DNA of 50,837 nucleotides from Anabaena sp. UHCC 0204 (lineage in GTDB: Bacteria; Cyanobacteriota; Cyanobacteriia; Cyanobacteriales; Nostocaceae). The notes under the pieces are model-generated. The model worked only from the letters and a program-made list of their open reading frames with translations. It was not told where the DNA came from and did not search any database. Position numbers and translations under genes: made by a program. Of the stretch, positions 42,339-50,837 are shown in pieces. Where the stretch lies: positions 1-50,837 of the forward strand of contig NZ_VIKW01000013.1 of assembly GCF_009711975.1 (NCBI RefSeq). Direction: 5' to 3'. How positions within the stretch are numbered: position 1 is the stretch's first letter; each line of letters starts with the position of its first letter.

Positions 42339-44696
42339 ATGACTAGATTATTCAATTTGGAATCTTATATTGATGCTTGTCAATATGCTCGCGTATTTCA
42401 AGATTCATCTGATCAGTTAGTTCCTCAAACTAGAGAAACATACAAATTTTTATTAGATAAATATGCTGAACATCGTTATTTAGTACCACCAATTATTAAT
42501 AATCATCGTTCATCACAGTTAACTATTAATCTCAGTAAATTAGATTATCTATCAATGGGAACTGAACTAACTCAAGGAGAAAAACCGCGTTTATTTATTA
42601 TCAGTGATACATTAGATTTAATGACGCTGAGTACAAGTAATATTTTAGGACGTAGAGACGGTTATCTGTACAGCAGTGCTTATTATTATTGGAATTATTA
42701 CACAGAAATTAATCAACATCAAATCACCAAACCATTAGTAGTATTTGTTGATTTAGATAATTTTGGTACTTCGACTTTAATTCCTATCAGTTTTTCTCAA
42801 CACGAAAATAGTCATTATAAAATTCCCATTCTCGATACTAGAAATAAGATACCTCTCGATCATAGTTATAATTGTATAGAAACATATACAAAGATTTGTA
42901 ATAGTGTAGCTGGCATTTTATTAAATCAATTTCCATCATTGTCTACAAATAATGAAACTGTCAAACATTTATCTGGTTATTTACAGAAGATTAACTTTTT
43001 TCAGCTTATTCAAGCTTACGTAAATCAAGAATCTATAAATTTGATAGTTGAAATATACAACAATAATCAGATTTTTTATAAGCAAGTTACTATATCAATA
43101 TCAGAAATTGCTAATATTGTATGTCAGCACATTAACTTTTACGATATCAATCAACTAGAAAATCAATATCCTCAATATCAGTTTGTATTAGTTAGTCAAT
43201 ATAATATTTTTGAGAAAATTAAAACATATTTACCAAATTTCATTTGTCTTAATCCTAATTATCAACAGTTTACCGAAATATGGACTGAAAAAAATCATCT
43301 AAACTTTCCTTTATTTGCAATTTATTTAGATGAGATTGAATTTCAAGTTGCTATTTCTGGTAAAGAAGAATGGATTAAATTATCTGATGAAAAAGATGCT
43401 ATTTCTTACGAAGGTAAACCTACAGTTTTAATCGGAAAGATTCGCAGTTTAAAACAAGATTTTTTCCGTATTACAAGCAGTAATGCTAATTTACCTATTA
43501 AAGTTAATGGTAATGATTACTGTATAAATAAGATTCCGCAAGATTACAAAATTGAAATTGAGAGCTATCAAGGAACAGAGGAAATTCGTGTTCAGATTCA
43601 GTTTAATTTACAACCTGGTTCTTTTCCAGAACTCAAGGTTAGAGATTTAGAAAATAAGTATAAAATCAATACTAGCTTAATAGATAGGAAACAAAAATAT
43701 TATAGTTACATTCTACCTCAAAAAATAACCGCACATCGTCAGCTAAAATCATTATCTCAAATTGAACGGTTACAAAGACGCAGTGATTTTCAAAGTTTTA
43801 TAATTGATTTACATCAAATTTCTAGTAAATTAGATAAAATTAATAGTCAAATTTCTAAAAAAAATGACTATGATGTGCTAATTGCAAGTATTAAAAATGC
43901 TTATGAAAAAATAAAAAAAATAAAGCAATATCCTGATTCACTACAGTTTATAGATATTTTATCAAATGAGCTAGTTGTTACTGAACTAATAACAGAATTT
44001 AAAAAAGCTAATCTTTCAAAAATGGTTGATCTTATATATAATACTTTAACTTCTAATCAGCTTTTAAATAAAGACAAAAAAGATTTATTAGTAGATGCAA
44101 TTATTTTAATTGGTAAATTATATCAGTTTTCTGAATATCTATTATCAGATAGATTATTCTTTCAATTACAATTACAATTCAATACTGCTAGTAAAATTAG
44201 ATATCGCAATCTATCAAATGAATATCTACAATGTCTAGCTAGAATAGCAGTAAATCAAGATTTGCAAGGAAAATACTTTAGTTTATTCAACTCTCAGTAT
44301 AATATAGAAAACAGTCAATATCTATGGGGATATGGAAATATTTTACTTTGGTATTATGATTTTAATTCATCAGCATCATTTCTAAATTATCAAGAACATT
44401 TTACAAAAATAATGAATTATTTGCTGACTAAGTATTATACGAAGTTCTCTGGTATTTATAAAAAATTTGCGTTCTTATCTCTAATTTATATCCTGACTTT
44501 TCGCGCACATGATTCACAATTTTGTCAACCTAATTCAAAAGAATTTTTATTAGCAAAACAAGTTATTGAACACTTCAAACATGATAGAATTATCTTAAAC
44601 ACAGTCAGCAGAGAAAAACCACTAAATCAATATTTTCAAGAACTAATTGAAGGATGTTCAACAGCAGATGAAATAGAAAATCTTCTTCAAGGTTGA
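42339..44696 (+). CDS. Large operon-terminal protein of unknown function
   Basis: Fifth gene; 785 residues, AT-rich, and rich in Asn, Gln, Ile, Tyr and Lys. I recognise no family. The N-terminal about 330 residues look alpha/beta, with repeated hydrophobic strands (LFIISDTLDLMTL, KPLVVFVDLDNFG, YQFVLVSQYNIF). A beta-rich segment (about 330-460) contains the PTVLIGKIRSLKQDFFRIT stretch, and the C-terminal third (about 480-785) is helical, with KKNDYDVLIASIKNAYEKI and later repeats. No signal peptide, membrane helix or nuclease motif is evident. Its place at the end of a coupled operon suggests target recognition or scaffolding, which is only an inference. Confidence 0.6.
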   Translation: MTRLFNLESYIDACQYARVFQDSSDQLVPQTRETYKFLLDKYAEHRYLVPPIINNHRSSQLTINLSKLDYLSMGTELTQGEKPRLFIISDTLDLMTLSTSNILGRRDGYLYSSAYYYWNYYTEINQHQITKPLVVFVDLDNFGTSTLIPISFSQHENSHYKIPILDTRNKIPLDHSYNCIETYTKICNSVAGILLNQFPSLSTNNETVKHLSGYLQKINFFQLIQAYVNQESINLIVEIYNNNQIFYKQVTISISEIANIVCQHINFYDINQLENQYPQYQFVLVSQYNIFEKIKTYLPNFICLNPNYQQFTEIWTEKNHLNFPLFAIYLDEIEFQVAISGKEEWIKLSDEKDAISYEGKPTVLIGKIRSLKQDFFRITSSNANLPIKVNGNDYCINKIPQDYKIEIESYQGTEEIRVQIQFNLQPGSFPELKVRDLENKYKINTSLIDRKQKYYSYILPQKITAHRQLKSLSQIERLQRRSDFQSFIIDLHQISSKLDKINSQISKKNDYDVLIASIKNAYEKIKKIKQYPDSLQFIDILSNELVVTELITEFKKANLSKMVDLIYNTLTSNQLLNKDKKDLLVDAIILIGKLYQFSEYLLSDRLFFQLQLQFNTASKIRYRNLSNEYLQCLARIAVNQDLQGKYFSLFNSQYNIENSQYLWGYGNILLWYYDFNSSASFLNYQEHFTKIMNYLLTKYYTKFSGIYKKFAFLSLIYILTFRAHDSQFCQPNSKEFLLAKQVIEHFKHDRIILNTVSREKPLNQYFQELIEGCSTADEIENLLQG

Positions 44697-44740
44697 ATTG
44701 AAATTAATCTATAATTTTAAGCCCGCTATAAAACCAAAAT

Positions 44741-44967
44741 ATCACTTTTCCTTGACAGTCCACAAAGCCAAAGCTGGAGCAGATTGGATTCACGTTGATG
44801 TATACTAAACACGTTTGGGACGTGAACTTTTGCAAGATTACGAAAAACCTGGATGTGTAGGGGTTTAGCAGTGCTAAACCCTTACCAATAGAATCAAATG
44901 ATTAAGCCATTTTGAGTATACCATTGGAACTGGACAAAAAATATGTTCCACACTATCAACTTCCACA
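44741..44967 (+). pseudogene. Scar of shuffled subtilase and rpe fragments
   Basis: Three pieces match upstream genes. 44741-44774 matches the subtilase 3' end (32637-32670; 29 of 34 bases by my alignment). 44769-44802 matches rpe 34434-34466 (31 of 33; core GGATTCACGTTGATGTA). 44926-44962 matches subtilase 32738-32774 (35 of 37; core GGAACTGGACAAAAAATATG). A GTAGGGG hairpin repeat (44857-44885) is embedded between them. No frame spans the segment, so it is non-functional. Confidence 0.8.
44857..44885. repeat. GTAGGGG...CTTAC palindromic repeat
   Basis: GTAGGGGTTTAGCA and TGCTAAACCCTTAC form a nearly perfect 14-bp stem around a single G. It is a member of the GTAGGGG repeat family, inside the gene-fragment scar. 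Confidence 0.7.
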
Positions 44968-44983
44968 AAGATAGCCGAGCATC

Positions 44984-45259
44984 TTAATCAAAGCACTGGA
45001 GATAAATGGACTCTTCTCCTCGTCTTTCTGCTATTTCTTGTTCTAATTCTTCCCAAGATTCTAGCGGAGGTTGTTCTTGCATAATTTCTTTACGAATAGC
45101 CAACAACTTTGCCCCTAAAGGTGTTTTAGGTTGATAGGAAGATAGAGTTAGCTGATCTTGATTTTCTTCAATAAGAGTATTAACCAAATTCAATACCTGA
45201 AGTTGTTTTTCAGAAGGTAAAATGCGCCATTTTTCTAATAAAATTTGTTCGGTATTCAT
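44984..45259 (-). CDS. Antitoxin-like small protein
   Basis: A 91-residue protein. The N-terminal part (ILPSEKQLQVLNLVNTLIEE) resembles DUF2281-type antitoxins. The centre (TPLGAKLLAIRKEIMQEQPP, then LESWEELEQEIAERRG) resembles a widespread cyanobacterial small-protein pattern that usually stops shortly after RRGG. Here the reading frame runs on for eleven residues (EESIYLQCFD...), suggesting an altered C-terminus next to the scar. No toxin gene is adjacent, so it may be an orphan. It is divergent from moaA. Confidence 0.5.
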   Translation of the reverse strand: MNTEQILLEKWRILPSEKQLQVLNLVNTLIEENQDQLTLSSYQPKTPLGAKLLAIRKEIMQEQPPLESWEELEQEIAERRGEESIYLQCFD

Positions 45260-45390
45260 AACTTCAAATCCAGTAAAATAAAGTTTACAATTCTCGGATT
45301 TCTCAAGATATTCTCACAAATTTCTAAAATGCTTGTGGAATTTGCCTTTTAAATTTTGAATTTTGTCTCCCTTACGGCAATCATAGATTC

Positions 45391-45396
45391 TATAAT
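45391..45396 (+). promoter_or_regulatory. Possible -10 element for moaA
   Basis: A perfect TATAAT lies 33 bases upstream of the moaA ATG. No good -35 hexamer stands at 16-18 bases, so the call rests on the -10 alone. Confidence 0.3.
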
Positions 45397-45429
45397 AGAA
45401 TTGTTTGATCTGTCACCCCTTCTTTGAAT

Positions 45430-46434
45430 ATGACAACTAGCGCAACTATAAACAAGGTGGACTACCTCCGCATCAGTTTAATTGATCGCTGCAATTTTCG
45501 TTGTCAATACTGTATGCCCGAAGGTGCAGAACTTGATTATATCGTCAAGCAGCAATTATTAACGGATGAGGAACTGCTTACCCTTATTCAAGAAGTATTT
45601 ATCCCCGTCGGTTTTACCCGCTTTCGCTTAACTGGTGGTGAACCTTTACTCCGTCCCCATGTAGTAGATTTAGTTGAAAAAATTGCTCATCTTCCCCAAA
45701 CTGAAGATTTAGCAATGACTACAAATGGGTTTTTACTCGCTCCCATTGCCCAAAATCTCTATGATGCAGGTTTACGAAGAATTAATATTAGTTTAGATTC
45801 TTTAGATCCACATATATTTGAAGAAATTATTGGTAATCATGGACGGGGACGATGGCAGCACGTATGGCAAGGTATCCAGACTGCATATAATGTGGGATTT
45901 GACCCATTAAAATTAAATGTAGTCGTAATTCCCGGCGTTAATGACCATGAAATTTTAGATTTAGCTGCTTTGACGATTGATAAACAATGGCACGTCCGAT
46001 TTATTGAATTTATGCCCATTGGTAATAGAGACTTATTTGGCGATCGCGGTTGGATATCTTCAGCCGATTTGCGTCAATCTATTCGTGAACGTTGGTGCTT
46101 GACAGAATCCCAAATTCGTGGTAATGGACCGGCTGATGTATTTAAAATTCCTGGAGCGAAGGGAACACTAGGATTTATTAGTCAGATGTCAGAATGTTTT
46201 TGCGATCGCTGTAATCGAATGCGTCTGAGCGCCGATGGTTGGCTACGTCCCTGTTTATTAAACGAAACAGGTCAAATTGACTTAAAAACAGCTTTACGAG
46301 CAGGTATTAGCACCAGCGAACTCCAAGAAAAAGTTAGACAAATTTTAAATATTAAATCAGAAATAAACTTTAAACAACGCGACTCTGGTACTGTCGGCAC
46401 ATATACCCGTACCATGTCGCAGATTGGTGGTTAG
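45430..46434 (+). CDS. moaA: GTP 3',8-cyclase (molybdenum cofactor biosynthesis)
   Basis: First step of molybdopterin synthesis: a radical-SAM enzyme converting GTP to 3',8-cyclo-GTP. The 334-residue product has the N-terminal cluster motif CNFRCQYC (Cys21, 25, 28), [17 protein letters not shown] and RFIEFMPIG. The C-terminal cluster cysteines lie in [20 protein letters not shown] followed by Cys. The invariant C-terminal Gly-Gly is present (QIGG), the tail needed for activity in the family. ATG at 45430 is preferred to the TTG two codons upstream. Mo cofactor supports nitrate reductase here. No other moa gene is in the window. Confidence 0.95.
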   Translation: MTTSATINKVDYLRISLIDRCNFRCQYCMPEGAELDYIVKQQLLTDEELLTLIQEVFIPVGFTRFRLTGGEPLLRPHVVDLVEKIAHLPQTEDLAMTTNGFLLAPIAQNLYDAGLRRINISLDSLDPHIFEEIIGNHGRGRWQHVWQGIQTAYNVGFDPLKLNVVVIPGVNDHEILDLAALTIDKQWHVRFIEFMPIGNRDLFGDRGWISSADLRQSIRERWCLTESQIRGNGPADVFKIPGAKGTLGFISQMSECFCDRCNRMRLSADGWLRPCLLNETGQIDLKTALRAGISTSELQEKVRQILNIKSEINFKQRDSGTVGTYTRTMSQIGG

Positions 46435-46436
46435 TC

Positions 46437-46502
46437 ATTAGTCAGTTGTTGGTTGTTTAATAACCACTGACTACTGACCACTGACCACTGACCACTGACT
46501 AC
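46437..46502. repeat. Short tandem repeat and imperfect palindrome between convergent genes
   Basis: Tandem ACTGACC/ACTGACT heptamers (46463-46502) face inverted AGTCAGT copies (about 46440-46449), giving a stem AGTCAGT...ACTGACT. It lies between the convergent moaA and rpsD stops and may act as a bidirectional terminator. Confidence 0.6.
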
Positions 46503-47110
46503 TACGCTTGACGTGAGTAGTATTCCACCACGAGTAGTTCATTAACTTGTAGTGCTACCCATTCCCGTTCAATTACACTATTGACTTTACCAGCCAATTT
46601 GTTTTTATCAAACTCTAAATGACTGGGAAGGTTAGCTAAACCAGGATATTGCAAGTTAGCTTCCACCAACTTCTTAGAAGCTTCCTTATTTCTCACAGCA
46701 ACTTCTTCACCAGGACGGCATTGATAGCTGGCAATATTTACTACTCGGCCATTAACAGTTACGTGACCGTGATTCACCAATTGACGGGCGGCTGGGATTG
46801 TGGGAGCCATACCCATCCGAAAAACGGTATTATCCAGGCGCATTTCTAACAATTGCAGCAACACCTGTCCAGTAGAACCAGATACTCGTCTAGCTTTACG
46901 AACATAGCGGAGCATTTGTTTTTCGGTTAAACCATAGTTCATGCGGAGCTTTTGCTTTTCCTCTAAACGGATAGCATACTCAGATCGCTTTTTACGGTTT
47001 TGGCCATGCTGTCCTGGGGGATAAGCACGTCTAGCACTCTTTCGAGTTAAGCCTGGTAATTCGCCTAAACGACGGACAATTCTGAGGCGGGGTCCTCTAT
47101 ATCGGGACAT
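46502..47110 (-). CDS. rpsD: 30S ribosomal protein S4
   Basis: Primary 16S rRNA-binding protein of the small subunit, 202 residues. It begins [20 protein letters not shown] followed by LTRKSARR and YPPGQHG, then the S4 RNA-binding domain ([20 protein letters not shown], then [19 protein letters not shown]). Its ending [10 protein letters not shown] is typical. The solitary location, away from rpsK/rpsM/rpoA, is usual for cyanobacteria. The last bases overlap the tandem repeat region. Confidence 0.97.
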   Translation of the reverse strand: MSRYRGPRLRIVRRLGELPGLTRKSARRAYPPGQHGQNRKKRSEYAIRLEEKQKLRMNYGLTEKQMLRYVRKARRVSGSTGQVLLQLLEMRLDNTVFRMGMAPTIPAARQLVNHGHVTVNGRVVNIASYQCRPGEEVAVRNKEASKKLVEANLQYPGLANLPSHLEFDKNKLAGKVNSVIEREWVALQVNELLVVEYYSRQA

Positions 47111-47220
47111 GAGTTTCCTTAATTAATCCTTCTTAAATTTTATTCAGACCTACCATTATGGCATAGTTCCCAAAAGGATAGACATTTACGGCTAAATTGT
47201 CTTTTATTTACCGTTAATAT

Positions 47221-47272
47221 TCACCAGAAATCAATCAGTTAAATTCACCAATTTTCGGTAGATTTCTGGTGA
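47221..47272. promoter_or_regulatory. 12-bp perfect inverted repeat between divergent rpsD and a secreted-protein gene
   Basis: TCACCAGAAATC (47221-47232) and GATTTCTGGTGA (47261-47272) are perfect complements separated by 28 bases. No T-run follows. It could be an operator, an rpsD leader structure (rpsD is often autoregulated) or a repeat remnant. Confidence 0.4.
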
Positions 47273-47352
47273 TTGCACCGACATTCCTTCATGGTAGAAG
47301 ATTGGGAATCAAATTCTAGGGTAGCATAACCTTGGTTGAATCGAAAACGGTT

Positions 47353-47961
47353 ATGTTAAAAAGCGAAAAAAAAATGAGTAACTTTGGGAACAAAAAAACC
47401 AATTATTCCTTCAGGACATTTACAGCATCATTTATAACTATAGGTGGATTACTAACCAGTATTTTACCTACCCTGGGTGTTACCGATTCCTATAGGAACG
47501 ACTATCGTGTTTGTGCTGCTCAACTATTGAGTTTGGGTGTTACAGCAAACCAAGCGGCTCAAAGTTGTGCCGTTGCACTCCGACCACGAGAGTTATCCTC
47601 ATGTGTAGCAAAAATTCATAAGCTTACACAAATCACCCCTGTGGATGCCCTTTATTCTTGTCAGCAGGCTCGCCGTCCACAGGATCTAGCAACCTGTGTA
47701 GTTAGCATTAGTAAAAGTTATCAAGGGTCAGCAAACCCAGCTACTTTAACATCCTGTGGTCGCAGTTTGTTACCAGTAACTTTTGCAGAATGTGTGGTTG
47801 GCTTGCGTCGGGAAATTGATTTGAGTCCTACTCAGGCATTAGATACTTGTATTGATGCCAGCGAAGGATCTAGCGGTTTTGGAGGAGTGTCTACAAAGCC
47901 TTTGGAATTTAGTCCCAACTCAGAGACGACACCAAAGCCATCAACTCCCATGAGTAAATAG
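47353..47961 (+). CDS. Secreted or membrane-anchored protein with four cysteine-pair repeats
   Basis: About 202 residues. The N-terminus is basic with a hydrophobic stretch (FTASFITIGGLLTSILPTLG), either a signal peptide or an anchor. The mature part holds four tandem repeats of about 35-38 residues. Each begins with a cysteine in a C-A/V-x-x-L/I context (CAAQLLSLG, CVAKIHKL, CVVSISKS, CVVGLRRE) and ends with A-L/T-x-x-C. The tail is Ser/Thr/Pro-rich and disordered. I do not know the family. Start uncertain: ATG 47353, ATG 47374 or TTG 47332. It is divergent from rpsD and convergent with hetR. Confidence 0.55.
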   Translation: MLKSEKKMSNFGNKKTNYSFRTFTASFITIGGLLTSILPTLGVTDSYRNDYRVCAAQLLSLGVTANQAAQSCAVALRPRELSSCVAKIHKLTQITPVDALYSCQQARRPQDLATCVVSISKSYQGSANPATLTSCGRSLLPVTFAECVVGLRREIDLSPTQALDTCIDASEGSSGFGGVSTKPLEFSPNSETTPKPSTPMSK

Positions 47962-48003
47962 ATTAATAACTGCTCCTTATCTTTGATTCTCTTTTACGTA
48001 ACT

Positions 48004-48030
48004 GTAGGGCTGGTAAGTACGCCACCCTAC
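48004..48030. terminator. Hairpin between convergent genes
   Basis: GTAGGG-C-TGG and CCA-C-CCTAC pair across an 8-base loop, between the stop of the cysteine-repeat gene and the stop of hetR. It resembles the GTAGGG repeat family and could serve as a bidirectional terminator. Confidence 0.4.
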
Positions 48031-48051
48031 ACAATGTAAAAATTGTGTTTC

Positions 48052-49369
<1,318 letters not shown>

Positions 49370-50837
49370 CTATTTAGAAGGCTGGGATGGCTGGGGCGTT
49401 TTTTTCCAGCTAATACTGGCTGCGCCAACAGTCACAAATAGAACTCCTATGATTTGGATCATATTCAGGGATTCTTGCAGCATTAAGCCAGCGAAAATTA
49501 CCGTCAAAATTGGTACTGTAGCCCCAATTATGGATGATAGAGGAGCGCCTAGTTTACGAATACCAAAATTATTGAATAAATATCCGCATAGAGTTAAAAC
49601 ACCTAAGATAAAAGCACTGAGAACCAGTTCTAGGGCATTGGAGGCGTTAATGACTAAACCTGAATTACCGGGTAAAGGGATGATTAAGCAGAGAAAACTT
49701 AATAACAACATGGTAGTGAAGTTAATTAAAGTCAAAGAGACGGGATGTAATTTCAGCTTAGTGGCGCATACTCTCGTCAGAATGACATAAATTGCAAATG
49801 CCAGCCCCGACATAAGTGCTGTGGTACTTCCTAATGAGGTATTCTTCACCCCTACAGACTCACTACCTAAAATCAACAATTCACCACAAAAGATAGCCGC
49901 GATCGCACCAGTAGCTAAGAAGTTAGGACGTTCTCGAAATAGAAACCAAGACAGGAACACACTCAAAACTGGATAGATAAAGAAAAGAGCGATCGCCATT
50001 CCCGTTGTGACTTCACCAATAGCCACATAAATAAGTACCTGTGATAAAAACAAGAAACAACCGCTGATTACCGATAAAAATAACACCTGTTTAGTTTTTT
50101 TCTGGCTAGGAGTTGCATTTGCCCGTAATGAAGCAAATAAATTTTCTAAATCTTCCCAAATAGGCGGATGTAATATTGGTGACAAAAGTAACATTAATGG
50201 CACAACGACTAATAAACGGAGCATTAAAATCAAGAAAATATTACCCAATGTCGGCAAAATTAATTGCTGTGTTGACAATCCTCCCAAGGAATTAGAAGCT
50301 GTGTAAAATATCGCTTTAATGGCCACGTTGTAAAGGGAAGAAACCACTGTAGATAAAGCAATCAAAAAGAAACCTATTTGCAACTCTGACCAATTTGCAG
50401 AGGTTCGGGATCTCTGTTGTCTAGGCGTTGTTTGTTGTTTAGGCGTTGTTTGGGTGTTATTTGTTGTTTTTTGCTTGGATGTCGTTTCTCGTCTTAATTT
50501 TGGTGAAGGAGGTCGTCCTGTTGATAAATTAGGAGTTAAAACAGAACGTGGTTCTGGTGTTGTTTCTCCTAGAGATGGTGCTGTTAATACGTTAGAAGTC
50601 AAGACCGAACTAGGTTCTGGTGTTTTATTTTCTGGTGGAGTATCAGGATTAATAACAGAACTGGGTTCTGGTGTTTTATTTTCCGGTGAAGTATCAGGAT
50701 TAATAACAGAACTGGGTTCTGGTGCTTTATTTTCCGGTGAAGGATCAGGATTAATAAACGAACTGGGTTCTGGTGCTTTATTTTCCGGTGAAGGATCAGG
50801 ATTAATAACAGAAATAGGTTCTAGTGCTTTATTTTCC
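49370..50837 (-). CDS. DMT (EamA) family transporter with a repetitive N-terminal extension, 5' end outside the window
   Basis: The reading frame is open from the stop at 49370 to the window edge. Residues encoded by about 49370-50400 form a ten-helix EamA/DMT transporter with two repeats: the first includes VSSLYNVAIKAIFYTA and ALFFIYPVLSVFLSWFLFRE, the second TLCGYLFNNFGIRKLGAPLS and TVPILTVIFAGLMLQE. DMT proteins export metabolites; substrate unknown. Ahead of it is a hydrophilic Thr/Pro/Gln-rich region and at least four in-frame 17-residue repeats (ENKAPEPSSVINPDPSP type). The first in-window initiation candidate is only a TTG at 50602, so the true start lies beyond the window. Confidence 0.8.
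   Translation of the reverse strand, partial: ENKALEPISVINPDPSPENKAPEPSSFINPDPSPENKAPEPSSVINPDTSPENKTPEPSSVINPDTPPENKTPEPSSVLTSNVLTAPSLGETTPEPRSVLTPNLSTGRPPSPKLRRETTSKQKTTNNTQTTPKQQTTPRQQRSRTSANWSELQIGFFLIALSTVVSSLYNVAIKAIFYTASNSLGGLSTQQLILPTLGNIFLILMLRLLVVVPLMLLLSPILHPPIWEDLENLFASLRANATPSQKKTKQVLFLSVISGCFLFLSQVLIYVAIGEVTTGMAIALFFIYPVLSVFLSWFLFRERPNFLATGAIAAIFCGELLILGSESVGVKNTSLGSTTALMSGLAFAIYVILTRVCATKLKLHPVSLTLINFTTMLLLSFLCLIIPLPGNSGLVINASNALELVLSAFILGVLTLCGYLFNNFGIRKLGAPLSSIIGATVPILTVIFAGLMLQESLNMIQIIGVLFVTVGAASISWKKTPQPSQPSK
50596..50837 (-). repeat. 51-bp in-frame tandem repeats in the DMT transporter N-terminus
   Basis: Four full 51-bp units and part of a fifth run to the window edge. 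Each encodes E-N-K-A/T-P-E-P-S-S-V-I-N-P-D-P/T-S-P with few substitutions. High nucleotide identity between units points to recent expansion. Confidence 0.85.

Noticed and set aside
35294-44696. Classical McrBC or BREX assignment for the operon
   Set aside because: No canonical McrC with an evident nuclease and no methylase or PglZ; the gene set differs, so only a McrBC-derived relationship is claimed.
50596-50837. Possible CRISPR array because of regular 51-bp periodicity
   Set aside because: There are no distinct spacers; the whole unit repeats in frame and encodes a peptide repeat.

Overview
The window is chromosomal DNA from a filamentous, most likely heterocyst-forming cyanobacterium (Nostoc/Anabaena/Dolichospermum-like). 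The evidence is an intact 299-residue hetR, chlM for chlorophyll synthesis, the Na+-dependent bicarbonate transporter bicA beside a split cyanobacterial Mrp antiporter operon, frequent HIP1 octamers (GCGATCGC), and many short dispersed palindromic repeats of the kind that litter Nostocales genomes.

Layout. 1-6.9 kb: the 3' end of a truncated gene, upp, a YtxH/glycine-zipper protein, a YggT protein, a small secreted protein, argJ, a secreted 331-residue protein and gatB. Two copies of a promoter-like/terminator-like element flank the 331-residue gene. 6.9-12.6 kb: a gene-poor stretch with decayed fragments, then a group 3 sigma factor, a membrane-anchored Ser/Thr kinase and a DUF697 GTPase. 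12.65-14.13 kb: a TnpB-only IS200/IS605 element with an intact TnpB. 14.15-20.0 kb: mrpB, an MbhD-like subunit, mrpG, F, E, D, C and bicA, all on the minus strand in the order bicA then mrpCDEFG-(MbhD)-B. This suggests sodium extrusion coupled to Na+/HCO3- uptake. 20.6-29.1 kb: a DUF937 protein, chlM, an HMA copper-chaperone-like protein, a stress-protein cluster (BON lipoprotein, YflT-like, CsbD, PRC-barrel/DUF2382), a membrane protein, an ABC exporter half-transporter and a HupE/UreJ-like protein.

29.1-35 kb is accessory-rich. It has an orphan structured RNA region resembling HEARO/omega-RNA with no IscB gene, surE and a displaced fragment of surE, a tiny ribbon-helix-helix gene overlapping a coiled-coil gene, remnants of DUF29 and Uma2 genes, an antitoxin-like protein, a subtilase with an unusual catalytic region, and rpe.

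35.3-44.7 kb is the most interesting part: a tight five-gene, AT-rich operon of a coiled-coil McrB-type AAA+ ATPase, a DUF2357 (McrC-like partner) protein, an SF1 helicase, a two-HxK phospholipase-D-type protein and a 785-residue protein I do not recognise. It looks like a McrBC-derived defence system. It is bounded downstream by a scar holding shuffled fragments of the upstream subtilase and rpe genes, and it has only one HIP1 site in 9.4 kb.

45-50.8 kb: an antitoxin-like protein, moaA, rpsD, a cysteine-repeat secreted protein, hetR and a DMT-family transporter whose N-terminus is built of 51-bp in-frame repeats and runs off the window. I found no tRNA, rRNA or CRISPR array. All functional calls rest on reading motifs by eye, with no database search.
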